The position numbers were made by a program, and so were the translations under genes. This document shows, piece after piece, positions 11,296 to 20,364 of a stretch of DNA of 64,000 bases (positions are counted from its first letter, which is position 1; every line of letters starts with the position of its first letter). The stretch comes from Fremontodendron californicum (taxonomy: Eukaryota > Streptophyta > Magnoliopsida > Malvales > Malvaceae). The notes beneath the pieces were generated by a model that was not told the origin of the DNA, made no database searches, and worked only from the letters and a program-made list of their open reading frames with translations. Where the stretch lies: positions 18,651,122 to 18,715,121 of the forward strand of contig JAULJL010000024.1 of NCBI GenBank assembly GCA_030761205.1. Reading direction: 5' to 3'.

Positions 11296-13127
11296 TGATA
11301 ACTCGTATAATTATATAGTTTTTAGTTATGTTTTATTATTGTTTTGTGTCAAATACGAGTTATTATTGTTTAGTCTAATTGTGTTTATGATCTTTATGTA
11401 TTTTGGTGTTTTTCACAAGTTTCTTTGAGTGATTTCAGATTACTAGAATTAAGGGTAAATCCAGTTCAGTTCCAGTTCCGACACCTTTTGCCATATCAGC
11501 TATATCTCGAGTTTCACTGAAGCAATAAGGCTGTAATTTGTAGCCGTGCAAAGCTAAGAGGCATATTTATCTTTTTCATGTTTTACACTTCTTGAAACGG
11601 AGTCGTTTTCCCTAGCGAAATCGACCATGAAGTTGGCTGATGTGCAATGACGTCTGTGCTGACCTGTTTTCGTATTTTGCCCATATCTTCTTATCCACAT
11701 CAGTAAATGAGCTGATTCCAACGGCTATGGATCAGTAACTGATAGGGTAACATTTTTCTAGAAGACCATGTGATCAGATAAGGCCTGCAAAATTGACAAA
11801 ATCGACCATCAAGTTGGCTGATCAAAATCGTCATGTATGACGAAAATTGTTAGAAAATGCACCCACCTATTATACCTACCTTTGAAATTTGTAAAGCTTG
11901 TCTCTTGTCATTTAGCCCTCCAAAATGTGTATAAATAGAGGGCCTTGGATGATTGTAAGGGATCATATTGTACATAGGTAGGATATTAGCCATTGTAATA
12001 AAATTCTCTAAGTTTTCTTCTTCTTTCTTTTCTCTAGTTTTCTTTTTCTTTAGAAAGAGCAAGAGGTTGGATAGTTAATATTCTTCTTCTTCTTTCTTTC
12101 TTTCTTTCTTTTATTTTCTTCTTAGATTTTCTTTAATTTTATGTTTATGTTTACAATGCCTATGCTAGGCTAAACTTCTATTTGGTTAAGGGTGATTTCA
12201 AAGCCCTAGACATGTTTTGTGATTGATTTTCAGATTCTATCTATCATTAATTTTCTATCAAAGTTGCTTATGTTCTTCTACAAGAATTGTTCATGATGTT
12301 GTCTTGATTTATTTAGGTGTACAACTAGATAGATCTTGATAAGTATCTATTGCTAGTCTAGGAGTCTTGATCCGTGTAATTGTCTTGATTTCCTATTCAT
12401 AAGTGGCAATTTGTGATTAATGATTATGGTCAAGTTTTCAATAATTGCAAAGTGGAACATAACCTAAGTTGAACAATCCGAGCTTATGTGTTTGTTGCTT
12501 AGATCAACCTATCTTTCTCATCATAAAGCTGCCATTAAATTGAATTTAGAGAGCTTATTCTAGGTTGTTTAATGGTTAGAGATTAAATAGAGAGCTTGTT
12601 CTATTTAACGACAAACTAAGGAAAGATTGGGATAACAGAGCTTGTTGTTATCTACGGTTGTTAACTTTGATAGTTGGTTGATATTGATAGATCTGAAATT
12701 GATTCTTAATGATGTCTAGTGGTGGAGAATGAAACCTTAACCATATTTTTCATATTTGATTCTTCTTACTTACTTGTTTTCTTACTTTTCTAGTTTGCTT
12801 ATTTTTAAAAGTATATTTATTTTTATTGGCTGGTTATACCGCCTAATTTAGTATATATATTTTTATTGGCTGGTTATACCGCCTAATTTAGTATATATAT
12901 TTTTATTGGCTGGTTATACCGCCTTGCATCTTATTCTTATTATTTACTTTAGGTTAAATCTGGCTTCAAAAACCCCTTTTCTTTTATTGTTCTTGAATTT
13001 AAGTTTTAAACTATTAACTTATAAACTAAAACCCAATCCCTGAGGACTCGACCCTTGCTAACTACTATACTTACAATTTATCTTTTTAGTGCAAGGTTAA
13101 ATAAGATACACTCTTTTGGGTGCATCA
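11296..13127 (+). repeat. 5' LTR of element C (1832 bp)
   Basis: Starts TGATAACTCG, ends GGGTGCATCA. It has a single U3 block, unlike the duplicated block in B, G and H; the TATA box is at 11930-11937, and three roughly 40-bp repeat units lie at about 12820-12925. Confidence 0.96.
11930..11937 (+). promoter_or_regulatory. LTR TATA box (element C)
   Basis: TATAAATA in the context GTGTATAAATAGAGGG, conserved in all complete LTRs of the window. It is the likely core promoter for element RNA, with transcription expected to start about 30 bases downstream. Confidence 0.75.
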
Positions 13128-13133
13128 AAATTT

Positions 13134-13151
13134 TGGCGCCGTTGCCGGGGA
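13134..13151 (+). other. Primer binding site, tRNA-Asp type (element C)
   Basis: TGGCGCCGTTGCCGGGGA begins six bases after the 5' LTR and is complementary to the 3' end of plant tRNA-Asp, as is usual for Athila-type elements. Confidence 0.85.
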
Positions 13152-13278
13152 TTGTTTTCTTTAGTTTATTTGTTACTTGGTTTATTCTTATTTTCAGTTC
13201 TAATGAGTTTTATTTTCTTGTACATACGGGTTTTTCTGATCAAATTTTGAAAAATAAAAAATAAAAAAATAAAAAACG

Positions 13279-14217
13279 ATGGAATTGAGCAATCTAACAC
13301 TTGAAGAGTTGGTGGCATACATGAACATGGAGAATCAACAAGCCAATCTCACCTTCCTAGTTCAACAATTTGCCATGGGAGGATGTCAAGGCCATCAAGT
13401 GTTCCAAGACCAACTGTATGATCATTACTCAAACACTTACCATGAGGGATGGTGGGATCATACTAATTATGGCTACTCAGAAAATTACCAAGAAGTAGAT
13501 CCTTATGCCAATTACACTCATCCATCTAGCTTCAATCAATCATGGTCTCAAGAACCAGATCTTCTTCAACCACCACATATGACTCAAAACTCAGGTACTT
13601 CTTTAGAAGATCTTGTCGATTCTCTTGTTACTAATACTTTGCAATTTCAACAGGAAACAAGGGCAAGCATCCGGAGTTTGGAAAGGCAAATGAGCCTATT
13701 GGCTAGTAGTATGGTGGTATGGGTAGCACAAAGATCTGAAGAACTCTCTGCCCAAACAATGATTAACCCAAAGGAGAATACTACTATTGTGACCTTGAGG
13801 AATGAGGAACAAGATGAGGATGAGACAGAATTAGAGATGGATTCTATTCTTGAGGATAATGAAGCCACAAATACAAATAAGAGTATTTCGGCACCTGAGG
13901 TAACATTTGAGATTCCAATTTTTACTAATGTTTCTTCTCCACCTTTTCCTAGTAGATTCGCAAAGTTCAAGGAGGATGAACATGAACAAGACACGCTGGA
14001 AACCTTAAACAGTTTGTTTGTGGATGTCATTCAACAAGTACCAAAAGATGCACCATTCCTCGATGAGATATGCACCACAAAGGATGATGGAATAATACTT
14101 GTAATGGAGAATGCATCCACTGTTGTGCAAAGAAAGCTTCCTCTCAAATGCATAAATTTGGGAAATTTCATGTATGAGCCTGACAAGCCTAAAAAGCCAA
14201 GAAAGGGTGTTGGTTAG
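13279..14217 (+). CDS. Gag-derived protein, 312 aa, C-terminal gag half (element C)
   Basis: Residues from about 45 on align by eye with gag residues about 320-595 of element F: YSNTYHEGWWDH matches YSNTYNPGWRDH, NSGTSLEDLV matches exactly, LQFQQETRASI matches IQFQQETKTSI, and PPFPSRFAKFKE matches PPFPSRLAKSKN. The conserved N-terminal gag domain, the CCHC zinc knuckle and the protease are missing. The first 40 residues include a Leu/Gln-rich segment resembling the gag LVQQLA region. The frame is 312 residues in B, C, G and H. It may act as a truncated capsid-associated peptide; this is inference. It lies between the PBS leader and the cargo cassette. Confidence 0.85.
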   Translation: MELSNLTLEELVAYMNMENQQANLTFLVQQFAMGGCQGHQVFQDQLYDHYSNTYHEGWWDHTNYGYSENYQEVDPYANYTHPSSFNQSWSQEPDLLQPPHMTQNSGTSLEDLVDSLVTNTLQFQQETRASIRSLERQMSLLASSMVVWVAQRSEELSAQTMINPKENTTIVTLRNEEQDEDETELEMDSILEDNEATNTNKSISAPEVTFEIPIFTNVSSPPFPSRFAKFKEDEHEQDTLETLNSLFVDVIQQVPKDAPFLDEICTTKDDGIILVMENASTVVQRKLPLKCINLGNFMYEPDKPKKPRKGVG

Positions 14218-14752
14218 ATTCAAAACACTAACTCAAGTGTTAATTGGGAAGGCAGCCCAATTAAAGATGAAATTACCAACCTTCCATATTCAGATTTGCT
14301 TTCTCTTTCTTTTCCTTTTTCTTTTATTATTTTTATTGTTTTTATTTTATTTCTTATGTTTCTTTGGTAATTGTGTTTACTGCTTTTAAGTTCATTTAGG
14401 CTGCATAAGTTTCTTTTGTTTAATAGTTCTTTTCTCTTACATATAATTCTTGCATTGGGGGATAATAGCATTACATTAATGACAATGTAAGAGTTATGTG
14501 TGGGGGGAAGAATTTAGGATTTTATTTAGAGTGTTTTGTTTTTGAGTCTTTTTATATTGTTTTTCTTTCTGATCCTGGTTTTGAAAATAACTAGATGTAA
14601 ATATAATTTTTAATTTTTTACCCCGGTTAAATGGCGGATAACGGTACTCCGTGATTATTTAAATCGGTTCCATCAGCTACCCACAAAACTGATATTGTAT
14701 ATAAATTTCTCTTCCAATTTCTCTTTCAATTTTTTTTCATTTTTTTTTCAGG
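14218..14752 (+). other. Spacer with hairpin, PPT-like module, TATA box and splice acceptor (element C)
   Basis: Contains the hairpin TAATTGGG...CCCAATTA (14241-14263), a pyrimidine-rich low-complexity run, the PPT-like TATGTGTGGGGGGAAG near 14496-14511, TATATAAA at 14698-14705, and a TTTTTTTTCAG acceptor-like tract ending at 14751, two bases before the next ATG. Confidence 0.65.
14698..14705 (+). promoter_or_regulatory. Internal TATA-like box before cargo genes (element C)
   Basis: TATATAAA, 48 bases before the acceptor-like CAG and 55 before the ATG of the 178-aa frame. The same box is present before the cargo in A, B, F and H. Confidence 0.45.
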
Positions 14753-15289
14753 ATGGATGATATTCTCACAAGATTGCAGAAACGATTTCCTCCTTTTCCT
14801 CGAAATATTTTACTGAAGCTTTACCAAGTTCGACTTGAAAGATTAAGAATGCTTATGCACAAAGGGATTCCTGCAGACATACGTTGGATAATTGAAGCCA
14901 AGGTACGTGAAGATGAATATCTTCCTGTTTTGCATTTACCAGGTACAGGTAGAAGCACTTTTGCAAAGAAGCGACGAGCAAAGCGCATGAGTTCAAATTA
15001 CCACAAATGTGCACGATGGACGTGTAACGGTAAATTTCGTTCTATTGGGATTCCGTCCTCTAATCGAGATGATAAAATTGAATTCATTAAGGATGGACTG
15101 AGTAAGGAGAATTTGGGTAATATCCAACTTTCTCTTGAGACGCATCCTAGTGGAGACGTACAAAGAGAAATTCTTGATTTATGGCCGCAATTCCAAAGGG
15201 AATGGCAACATCTTGGGAATCTGATGTTAAAAGACCCTGTTTGCCAGCTTGTAAGAAAACTGGATGGGAAGCATATCCTCGACTCATAG
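14753..15289 (+). CDS. Virus-type cysteine-rich nucleic acid-binding protein-like, 178 aa (element C)
   Basis: Intact 178-residue frame. An N-terminal helical/basic segment (1-50) precedes the donor AAG|GTACGT (exon end 14902). GRSTFAKKRRAKRM lies at 66-79. The Cys4 motif is complete (C83, C86, C91, C95, in NYHKCARW...? context with Tyr at 83: see below), but note that this copy reads SNYHKCARWTCNGKFRS, so Cys83 is Tyr and Cys95 is Phe. Zinc binding by this copy is therefore doubtful even though the frame is open. The C-terminus (IQLSLETHPSGDVQ to HILDS) matches the other copies. By motif the family resembles plant-virus NABP/cysteine-rich proteins; unproven. Confidence 0.5.
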   Translation: MDDILTRLQKRFPPFPRNILLKLYQVRLERLRMLMHKGIPADIRWIIEAKVREDEYLPVLHLPGTGRSTFAKKRRAKRMSSNYHKCARWTCNGKFRSIGIPSSNRDDKIEFIKDGLSKENLGNIQLSLETHPSGDVQREILDLWPQFQREWQHLGNLMLKDPVCQLVRKLDGKHILDS

Positions 15290-15755
15290 AAGGCGTTTAA
15301 GCCGTTTCTGGACGTAAAACCAGAGGAAGATGTGAGCCACAATCACAACTACAATAAATGACTTCTCAGCTTTTGATTTGATTTGCAATAACTTTATTTT
15401 GGTTTAATTTACGTGTTGTTCGATTTGTGTAATTATTCTCGTTTTTTTTTTTGTCTTTTACGGTTGATTTTTTCTTCTCTTTTTGATTTTCTTCCTAAAA
15501 TCACGCAAAAATCTTTTGTTAGGTTAACATTTTCTTCTGACAGGTCAGATACACTTTCGGCGACATTATTACTCTTGACTTTTACGGTTGATTTTTCTTC
15601 TCTTTTTGATTTTCTTCCTGAAATCACGCAAAAATCTTTTGTTAGGTTAACATTTTCTTCTGACAGGTCAGATACACTTTCGGCGACATTATTACTCTTG
15701 TCTGATTCACTACTCAGTCCTCTATATATTACACCATGTAGTCATTCTCTTTCAG
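14903..15755 (+). other. Predicted intron between cargo exons (element C)
   Basis: GTACGTGAAG donor and TTCTCTTTCAG acceptor are intact; length 853 bp. After splicing, 30 bases (10 codons, Lys-rich) separate the junction from the LOG ATG in the same frame as the first 50 codons. Element H carries the intron-less form. Confidence 0.78.
15455..15702 (+). repeat. 124-bp tandem duplication inside the intron (element C)
   Basis: The segment starting CTTTTACGGTTGATTTT and ending ATTATTACTCTTG occurs twice in direct tandem (starts 15455 and 15579). A, B and F have it once. Confidence 0.85.
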
Positions 15756-15785
15756 GCACTCGAAAAAAAGAAAAAAGAAAAAAAA

Positions 15786-16433
15786 ATGGAAAGTACTTCG
15801 TCCCAACGCATTAAAAAAATTTGTGTTTTTGGAGGTGCTTATCCAGGGAAAAATAACATATTCGCTGATGAAGCCATAAGAGTTGGAGTAATACTTGCCC
15901 AACAAAAGATCCAGTTGATTTATGGAGGCGGTAGTACGGGTTTAATGGGAGCAGTCGCTACAGCAGCACACGCCGGAGGAAGTCCAGTTCTAGGAATCGT
16001 GCCAAAACTATTCACAAGTTTTTGTGGACCTACCGTGGGTAAGGAAATACAAGTCTGGAGTGTCCCTGAACGGATAACAATCATGTACCATTCTGCCGAT
16101 GCATTCATTGCTTTACCAGGAGGTCTGGGTACATTGGAAGAAATAGCTTGCGTGGCTTCTTGGTCATCTTTGGTCACAAATAAGAAACCCATTGGTTTGC
16201 TTAATATTAATGGTTATTTTAGTAATTTGCTTTCATATTTAGATAATGCTGTGGATAATGGATTCATGTTTTCAGAGGCAAGGAGAACCATAATTTCTGC
16301 TACAACCATTGAAGATTTACTCAAAAAGCTCCAAGCTTATGAGTGTTTATCTGCTACGGTTGTTTCGCAAACGCTCGGAAAAAGAAAAAGAGATATGGAC
16401 GAGCAAGGAGTGGACTGCACTTTGTCTTTGTGA
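15786..16433 (+). CDS. LOG: LOG-like cytokinin riboside 5'-monophosphate phosphoribohydrolase, 215 aa, intact (element C)
   Basis: Full-length LOG-family Rossmann protein: ICVFGGAYPGK (12-22), IYGGGSTGLMG (45-55), Arg96, PGGLGTLEE (111-119) with Glu119, and GLLNINGYF (137-145). LOG enzymes cleave ribose 5-phosphate from cytokinin ribotides to give active free bases, and Arg96 and Glu119 match the catalytic pair. The Lys that normally follows that Arg is Ile, and the usual TWAQLG stretch reads SWSSLV, so activity is uncertain. A basic tail GKRKRD (198-203) extends past the usual LOG end. The start was chosen because all copies except F keep this ATG and it follows the intron acceptor directly. 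It may also be expressed as an in-frame fusion to the first 50 codons of the upstream frame. Confidence 0.88.
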   Translation: MESTSSQRIKKICVFGGAYPGKNNIFADEAIRVGVILAQQKIQLIYGGGSTGLMGAVATAAHAGGSPVLGIVPKLFTSFCGPTVGKEIQVWSVPERITIMYHSADAFIALPGGLGTLEEIACVASWSSLVTNKKPIGLLNINGYFSNLLSYLDNAVDNGFMFSEARRTIISATTIEDLLKKLQAYECLSATVVSQTLGKRKRDMDEQGVDCTLSL

Positions 16434-18525
16434 CATTATCTAACATTTTCCTTGTTGTGTCTCATTTATAATAAGTGGTTAGCAACCTCTGCAGGTAATA
16501 TCTCCTAAATTCTACCTTTAAAATTTGACATTGGGGACAATGTCATATTTTAGTAGGGGGTAAGGGACATATTTTGCTAATTTTCAAAAAAAAAAAAAAA
16601 AAAAATATTTGTTGTGTTTTAAGCCATTTAGAAGTATTTATTCTGAACAAGGTCTGAGTAAGGGAGACTTGAGACATACCTTGTCAGTTTGATTTCTTCT
16701 TTTCAAAAAAAAAAAAAAAATTTGTTGTGTTTTAAGCCATTTAGAAGTATTCAACAAGGTCTGAGTAAGGGAGACTTGAGACATACCTTGTCAGTTTGAT
16801 TTTAATCTTTTTATGTTTACTTGTTAATTTTTGTTTAGTATTTTAGGATTATTTAGGTTGCGTGAGTTTGTTTTGAGTCTAGTTGTTCCTATTCTTATGT
16901 TATTAGTTCTTTTCTCTTACACATGATTCTTTCATTTGTGTTAATAGACTTACATTGAGGACAATGTAAGAATTAAGTGTGGGGGGAATGATTTAGGATT
17001 TCTTTTATTTTTGTCTACTATTTTTTTTTAATGAGTCTTTATTATTATTATTATTTTTTTTTAGTGTGTTTTCCTTTTTAATACAATGATGAGATATGAA
17101 TTGCATAAGTCTAAAACAGATTTATTAGTGAGAAGATTTTCATGAGAATTGAGCTTGATGTCAACCTTTTTATGAGCCAATGTTAATATGATATGTTGAT
17201 TGAGAAAGAAGCATGTTTAGACTTAATCTGACTTGTATAATCATCCTTGTGAGTTTTTGAGCCTATAATGATTGATGCATTATACAAATCAATCTAATTT
17301 CTTTCTTGAGTGCTCTTATGATTACATGATTCTCTAGAACTTGCTTTAAACCGTTTGAGACTATATTGATACATGTGACAACATGAATATGATAGAGGCA
17401 TTAGGATTATAACCAGAGCCAAACAGCCATCCATTATTAATGTTCTAAGAGAACATCCCCACTAGTGAGCCAATTTGAGCCTACATTAAATATGATGTTT
17501 TATTGGTAACCACAACTTACACCTAGCCTAAATATACTTATATCCTTACCCTTGTTCTAAAGATGGACTAGAATGTTTGAGACATATTGCAAAAACAAGG
17601 GATACTTTTTGAATATTTGGGTTAGAACAAAAGATAAGTGTGGGGGAGGAGAAAGGCAAAAGTCAAGAGAAAAATAGAGGGAATATTGCCAAATACATTC
17701 CCATGTGAAATTTTTTTTTTTGAATAATCTCTTGAACTTCTAGTTAAAGAAAAGAAAAAGATGTTCGAAAGTTGGTTAGAATGAAGTAAAGGCTCAACAT
17801 GAAATATTCAGCCTATGTGATTATGTACTTCTAAAGAATATTGAGAAAGTTTTATTTGCAAAATCTTATTTTGTCTCTAAATTCTATGAAGTCTTTGGAA
17901 TGTTTGTGATATCTTTTCCTTTTTATTCTTTAACCACATTATTACCTCTTGGCCCCATTACAACCTTGATTAAAGACCTCTTGATTTATGAAGTTGCATG
18001 ATCTTTTAGTGGAGAATAGGTAGACAAGCAAGCATATGGTAGAACTATTTTCATGAGATTGATTGAGTGTAAACACTTTACCACTACTTTAAAGAGTGAA
18101 AATCATGAGAGTATCCCATGTGAGAAGTTGAGATTAAGTTTGAATATGCACAATTTTGATTGAAATATGTTATGTTAATATTGGCTTAACATAAACAATT
18201 TACATTCAAGCATGATTTTTTGTGAAATTCTTTAAGCTATTGATTAGTTTATAAGACTTGTTCAAAGATTGTCTCTAATTTGTATTGAAAGGATTAGGTG
18301 TAAATATTTTTAGTATATGTAGTTTATTTATATTTTAGTTTTTCAATGTTTGTGGGTATCGTTCTAGTAAACCCTCACGAGACTAAACTCGTCCACTAGG
18401 GACACCTAGGGGTTTAAAGGCTTGTGTCACATGCTAAGTGCCACCGTGATTTCCTACGAAAGTGGATTAGATTAGATTTTCTTATTTTATTTTTATTGAG
18501 TCGTTGCTAGGGACTAGCAACAATC
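16434..18525 (+). other. 3' noncoding region with repeated PPT-like modules (element C)
   Basis: No gene. It contains TTGACATTGGGGACAATGTCA with TAGGGGGTAAGG (about 16526-16566), a hairpin CTTACATTGAGGACAATGTAAG (16949-16970) followed by AAGTGTGGGGGGAATG, and a further AAGTGTGGGGGAGG (about 17636-17650). A roughly 120-bp block with CAAGGTCTGAGTAAGGGAGA is present twice (about 16600-16800). Confidence 0.75.
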
Positions 18526-18539
18526 TAAGTGTGGGGGTG
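18526..18539 (+). other. Polypurine tract (element C)
   Basis: TAAGTGTGGGGGTG directly precedes the 3' LTR; the expected primer site for plus-strand DNA synthesis. Confidence 0.85.
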
Positions 18540-20330
18540 TGATAACTCGTATAATTATATAGTTTTTAGTTATGTTTTATTATTGTTTTGTGTCAAATAC
18601 GAGTTATTATTGTTTAGTCTAATTGTGTTTATGATCTTTATGTATTTTGGTGTTTTTCACAAGTTTCTTTGAGTGATTTCAGATTACTAGAATTAAGGGT
18701 AAATCCAGTTCAGTTCCAGTTCCGACACCTTTTGCCATATCAGCTATATCTCGAGTTTCACTGAAGCAATAAGGCTGTAATTTGTAGCCGTGCAAAGCTA
18801 AGAGGCATATTTATCTTTTTCATGTTTTACACTTCTTGAAACGGAGTCGTTTTCCCTAGCGAAATCGACCATGAAGTTGGCTGATGTGCAATGACGTCTG
18901 TGCTGACCTGTTTTCGTATTTTGCCCATATCTTCTTATCCACATCAGTAAATGAGCTGATTCCAACGGCTATGGATCAATAACTGATAGGGCAACATTTT
19001 TCTAGAAGACCATGTGATCAGATAAGGCCTGCAAAATTGACAAAATCGACCATCAAGTTGGCTGATCAAAATCGTCATGTATGACGAAAATTGTTAGAAA
19101 ATGCACCCACCTATTATACCTACCTTTGAAATTTGTAAAGCTTGTCTCTTGTCATTTAGCCCTCCAAAATGTGTATAAATAGAGGGCCTTGGATGATTGT
19201 AAGGGATCATATTGTACATAGGTAGGATATTAGCCATTGTAATAAAATTCTCTAAGTTTTCTTCTTCTTTCTTTTCTCTAGTTTTCTTTTTCTTTAGAAA
19301 GAGCAAGAGGTTGGATAGTTAATATTCTTCTTCTTCTTTCTTTCTTTCTTTCTTTTATTTTCTTCTTAGATTTTCTTTAATTTTATGTTTATGTTTACAA
19401 TGCCTATGCTAGGCTAAACTTCTATTTGGTTAAGGGTGATTTCAAAGCCCTAGACATGTTTTGTGATTGATTTTCAGATTCTATCTATCATTAATTTTCT
19501 ATCAAAGTTGCTTATGTTCTTCTACAAGAATTGTTCATGATGTTGTCTTGATTTATTTAGGTGTACAACTAGATAGATCTTGATAAGTATCTATTGCTAG
19601 TCTAGGAGTCTTGATCCGTGTAATTGTCTTGATTTCCTATTCATAAGTGGCAATTTGTGATTAATGATTATGGTCAAGTTTTCAATAATTGCAAAGTGGA
19701 ACATAACCTAAGTTGAACAATCCGAGCTTATGTGTTTGTTGCTTAGATCAACCTATCTTTCTCATCATAAAGCTGCCATTAAATTGAATTTAGAGAGCTT
19801 ATTCTAGGTTGTTTAATGGTTAGAGATTAAATAGAGTGCTTGTTCTATTTAACGACAAACTAAAGAAAGATTGGGATAACAGAGCTTGTTGTTATCTACG
19901 GTTGTTAACTTTGATAGTTGGTTGATATTGATAGATCTGAAATTGATTCTTAATGATGTCTAGTGGTGGAGAATGAAACCTTAACCATATTTTTCATATT
20001 TGATTCTTCTTACTTACTTGTTTTCTTAATTTCTAGTTTGCTTATTTTTAAAAGTATATTTATTTTTATTGGCTGGTTATACCGCCTAATTTAGTATATA
20101 TATTTTTATTGGCTGGTTATACCGCCTTGCATCTTATTCTTATTATTTACTTTAGGTTAAATCTGGCTTCAAAAACCCCTTTTCTTTTATTGTTCTTGAA
20201 TTTAAGTTTTAAACTATTAACTTATAAACTAAAACCCAATCCCTGAGGACTCGACCCTTGCTAACTACTATACTTACAATTTATCTTTTTAGTGCAAGGT
20301 TAAATAAGATACACTCTTTTGGGTGCATCA
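18540..20330 (+). repeat. 3' LTR of element C (1791 bp)
   Basis: Nearly identical to 11296-13127 apart from one fewer tandem unit and a few substitutions; TATA box at 19174-19181. Followed by the CTTCC target duplication. Confidence 0.96.
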
Positions 20331-20364
20331 CTTCCCAATTAACACTTGAGTTAGTGTTTTGAAT

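Larger units (their letters stand above)
11296..20330 (+). mobile_element. Element C: complete non-autonomous LTR retrotransposon with intact cargo genes
   Basis: 5' LTR 11296-13127, PBS 13134-13151, gag-derived frame 13279-14217, 178-aa frame 14753-15289, LOG-like 15786-16433, PPT 18526-18539, 3' LTR 18540-20330; perfect target duplication CTTCC (11291-11295 / 20331-20335) inside element B. All three frames are intact and the intron donor and acceptor between the cargo genes are canonical, so this is the reference copy for the cassette. The LTRs differ by one roughly 41-bp tandem unit (three in the 5' LTR, two in the 3' LTR). Confidence 0.96.

Noticed and set aside
13134..13151. tRNA-Asp-like sequence as a tRNA gene
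   Set aside because: Only the 18-base complement of the tRNA 3' end is present, directly after an LTR; it is the primer binding site.
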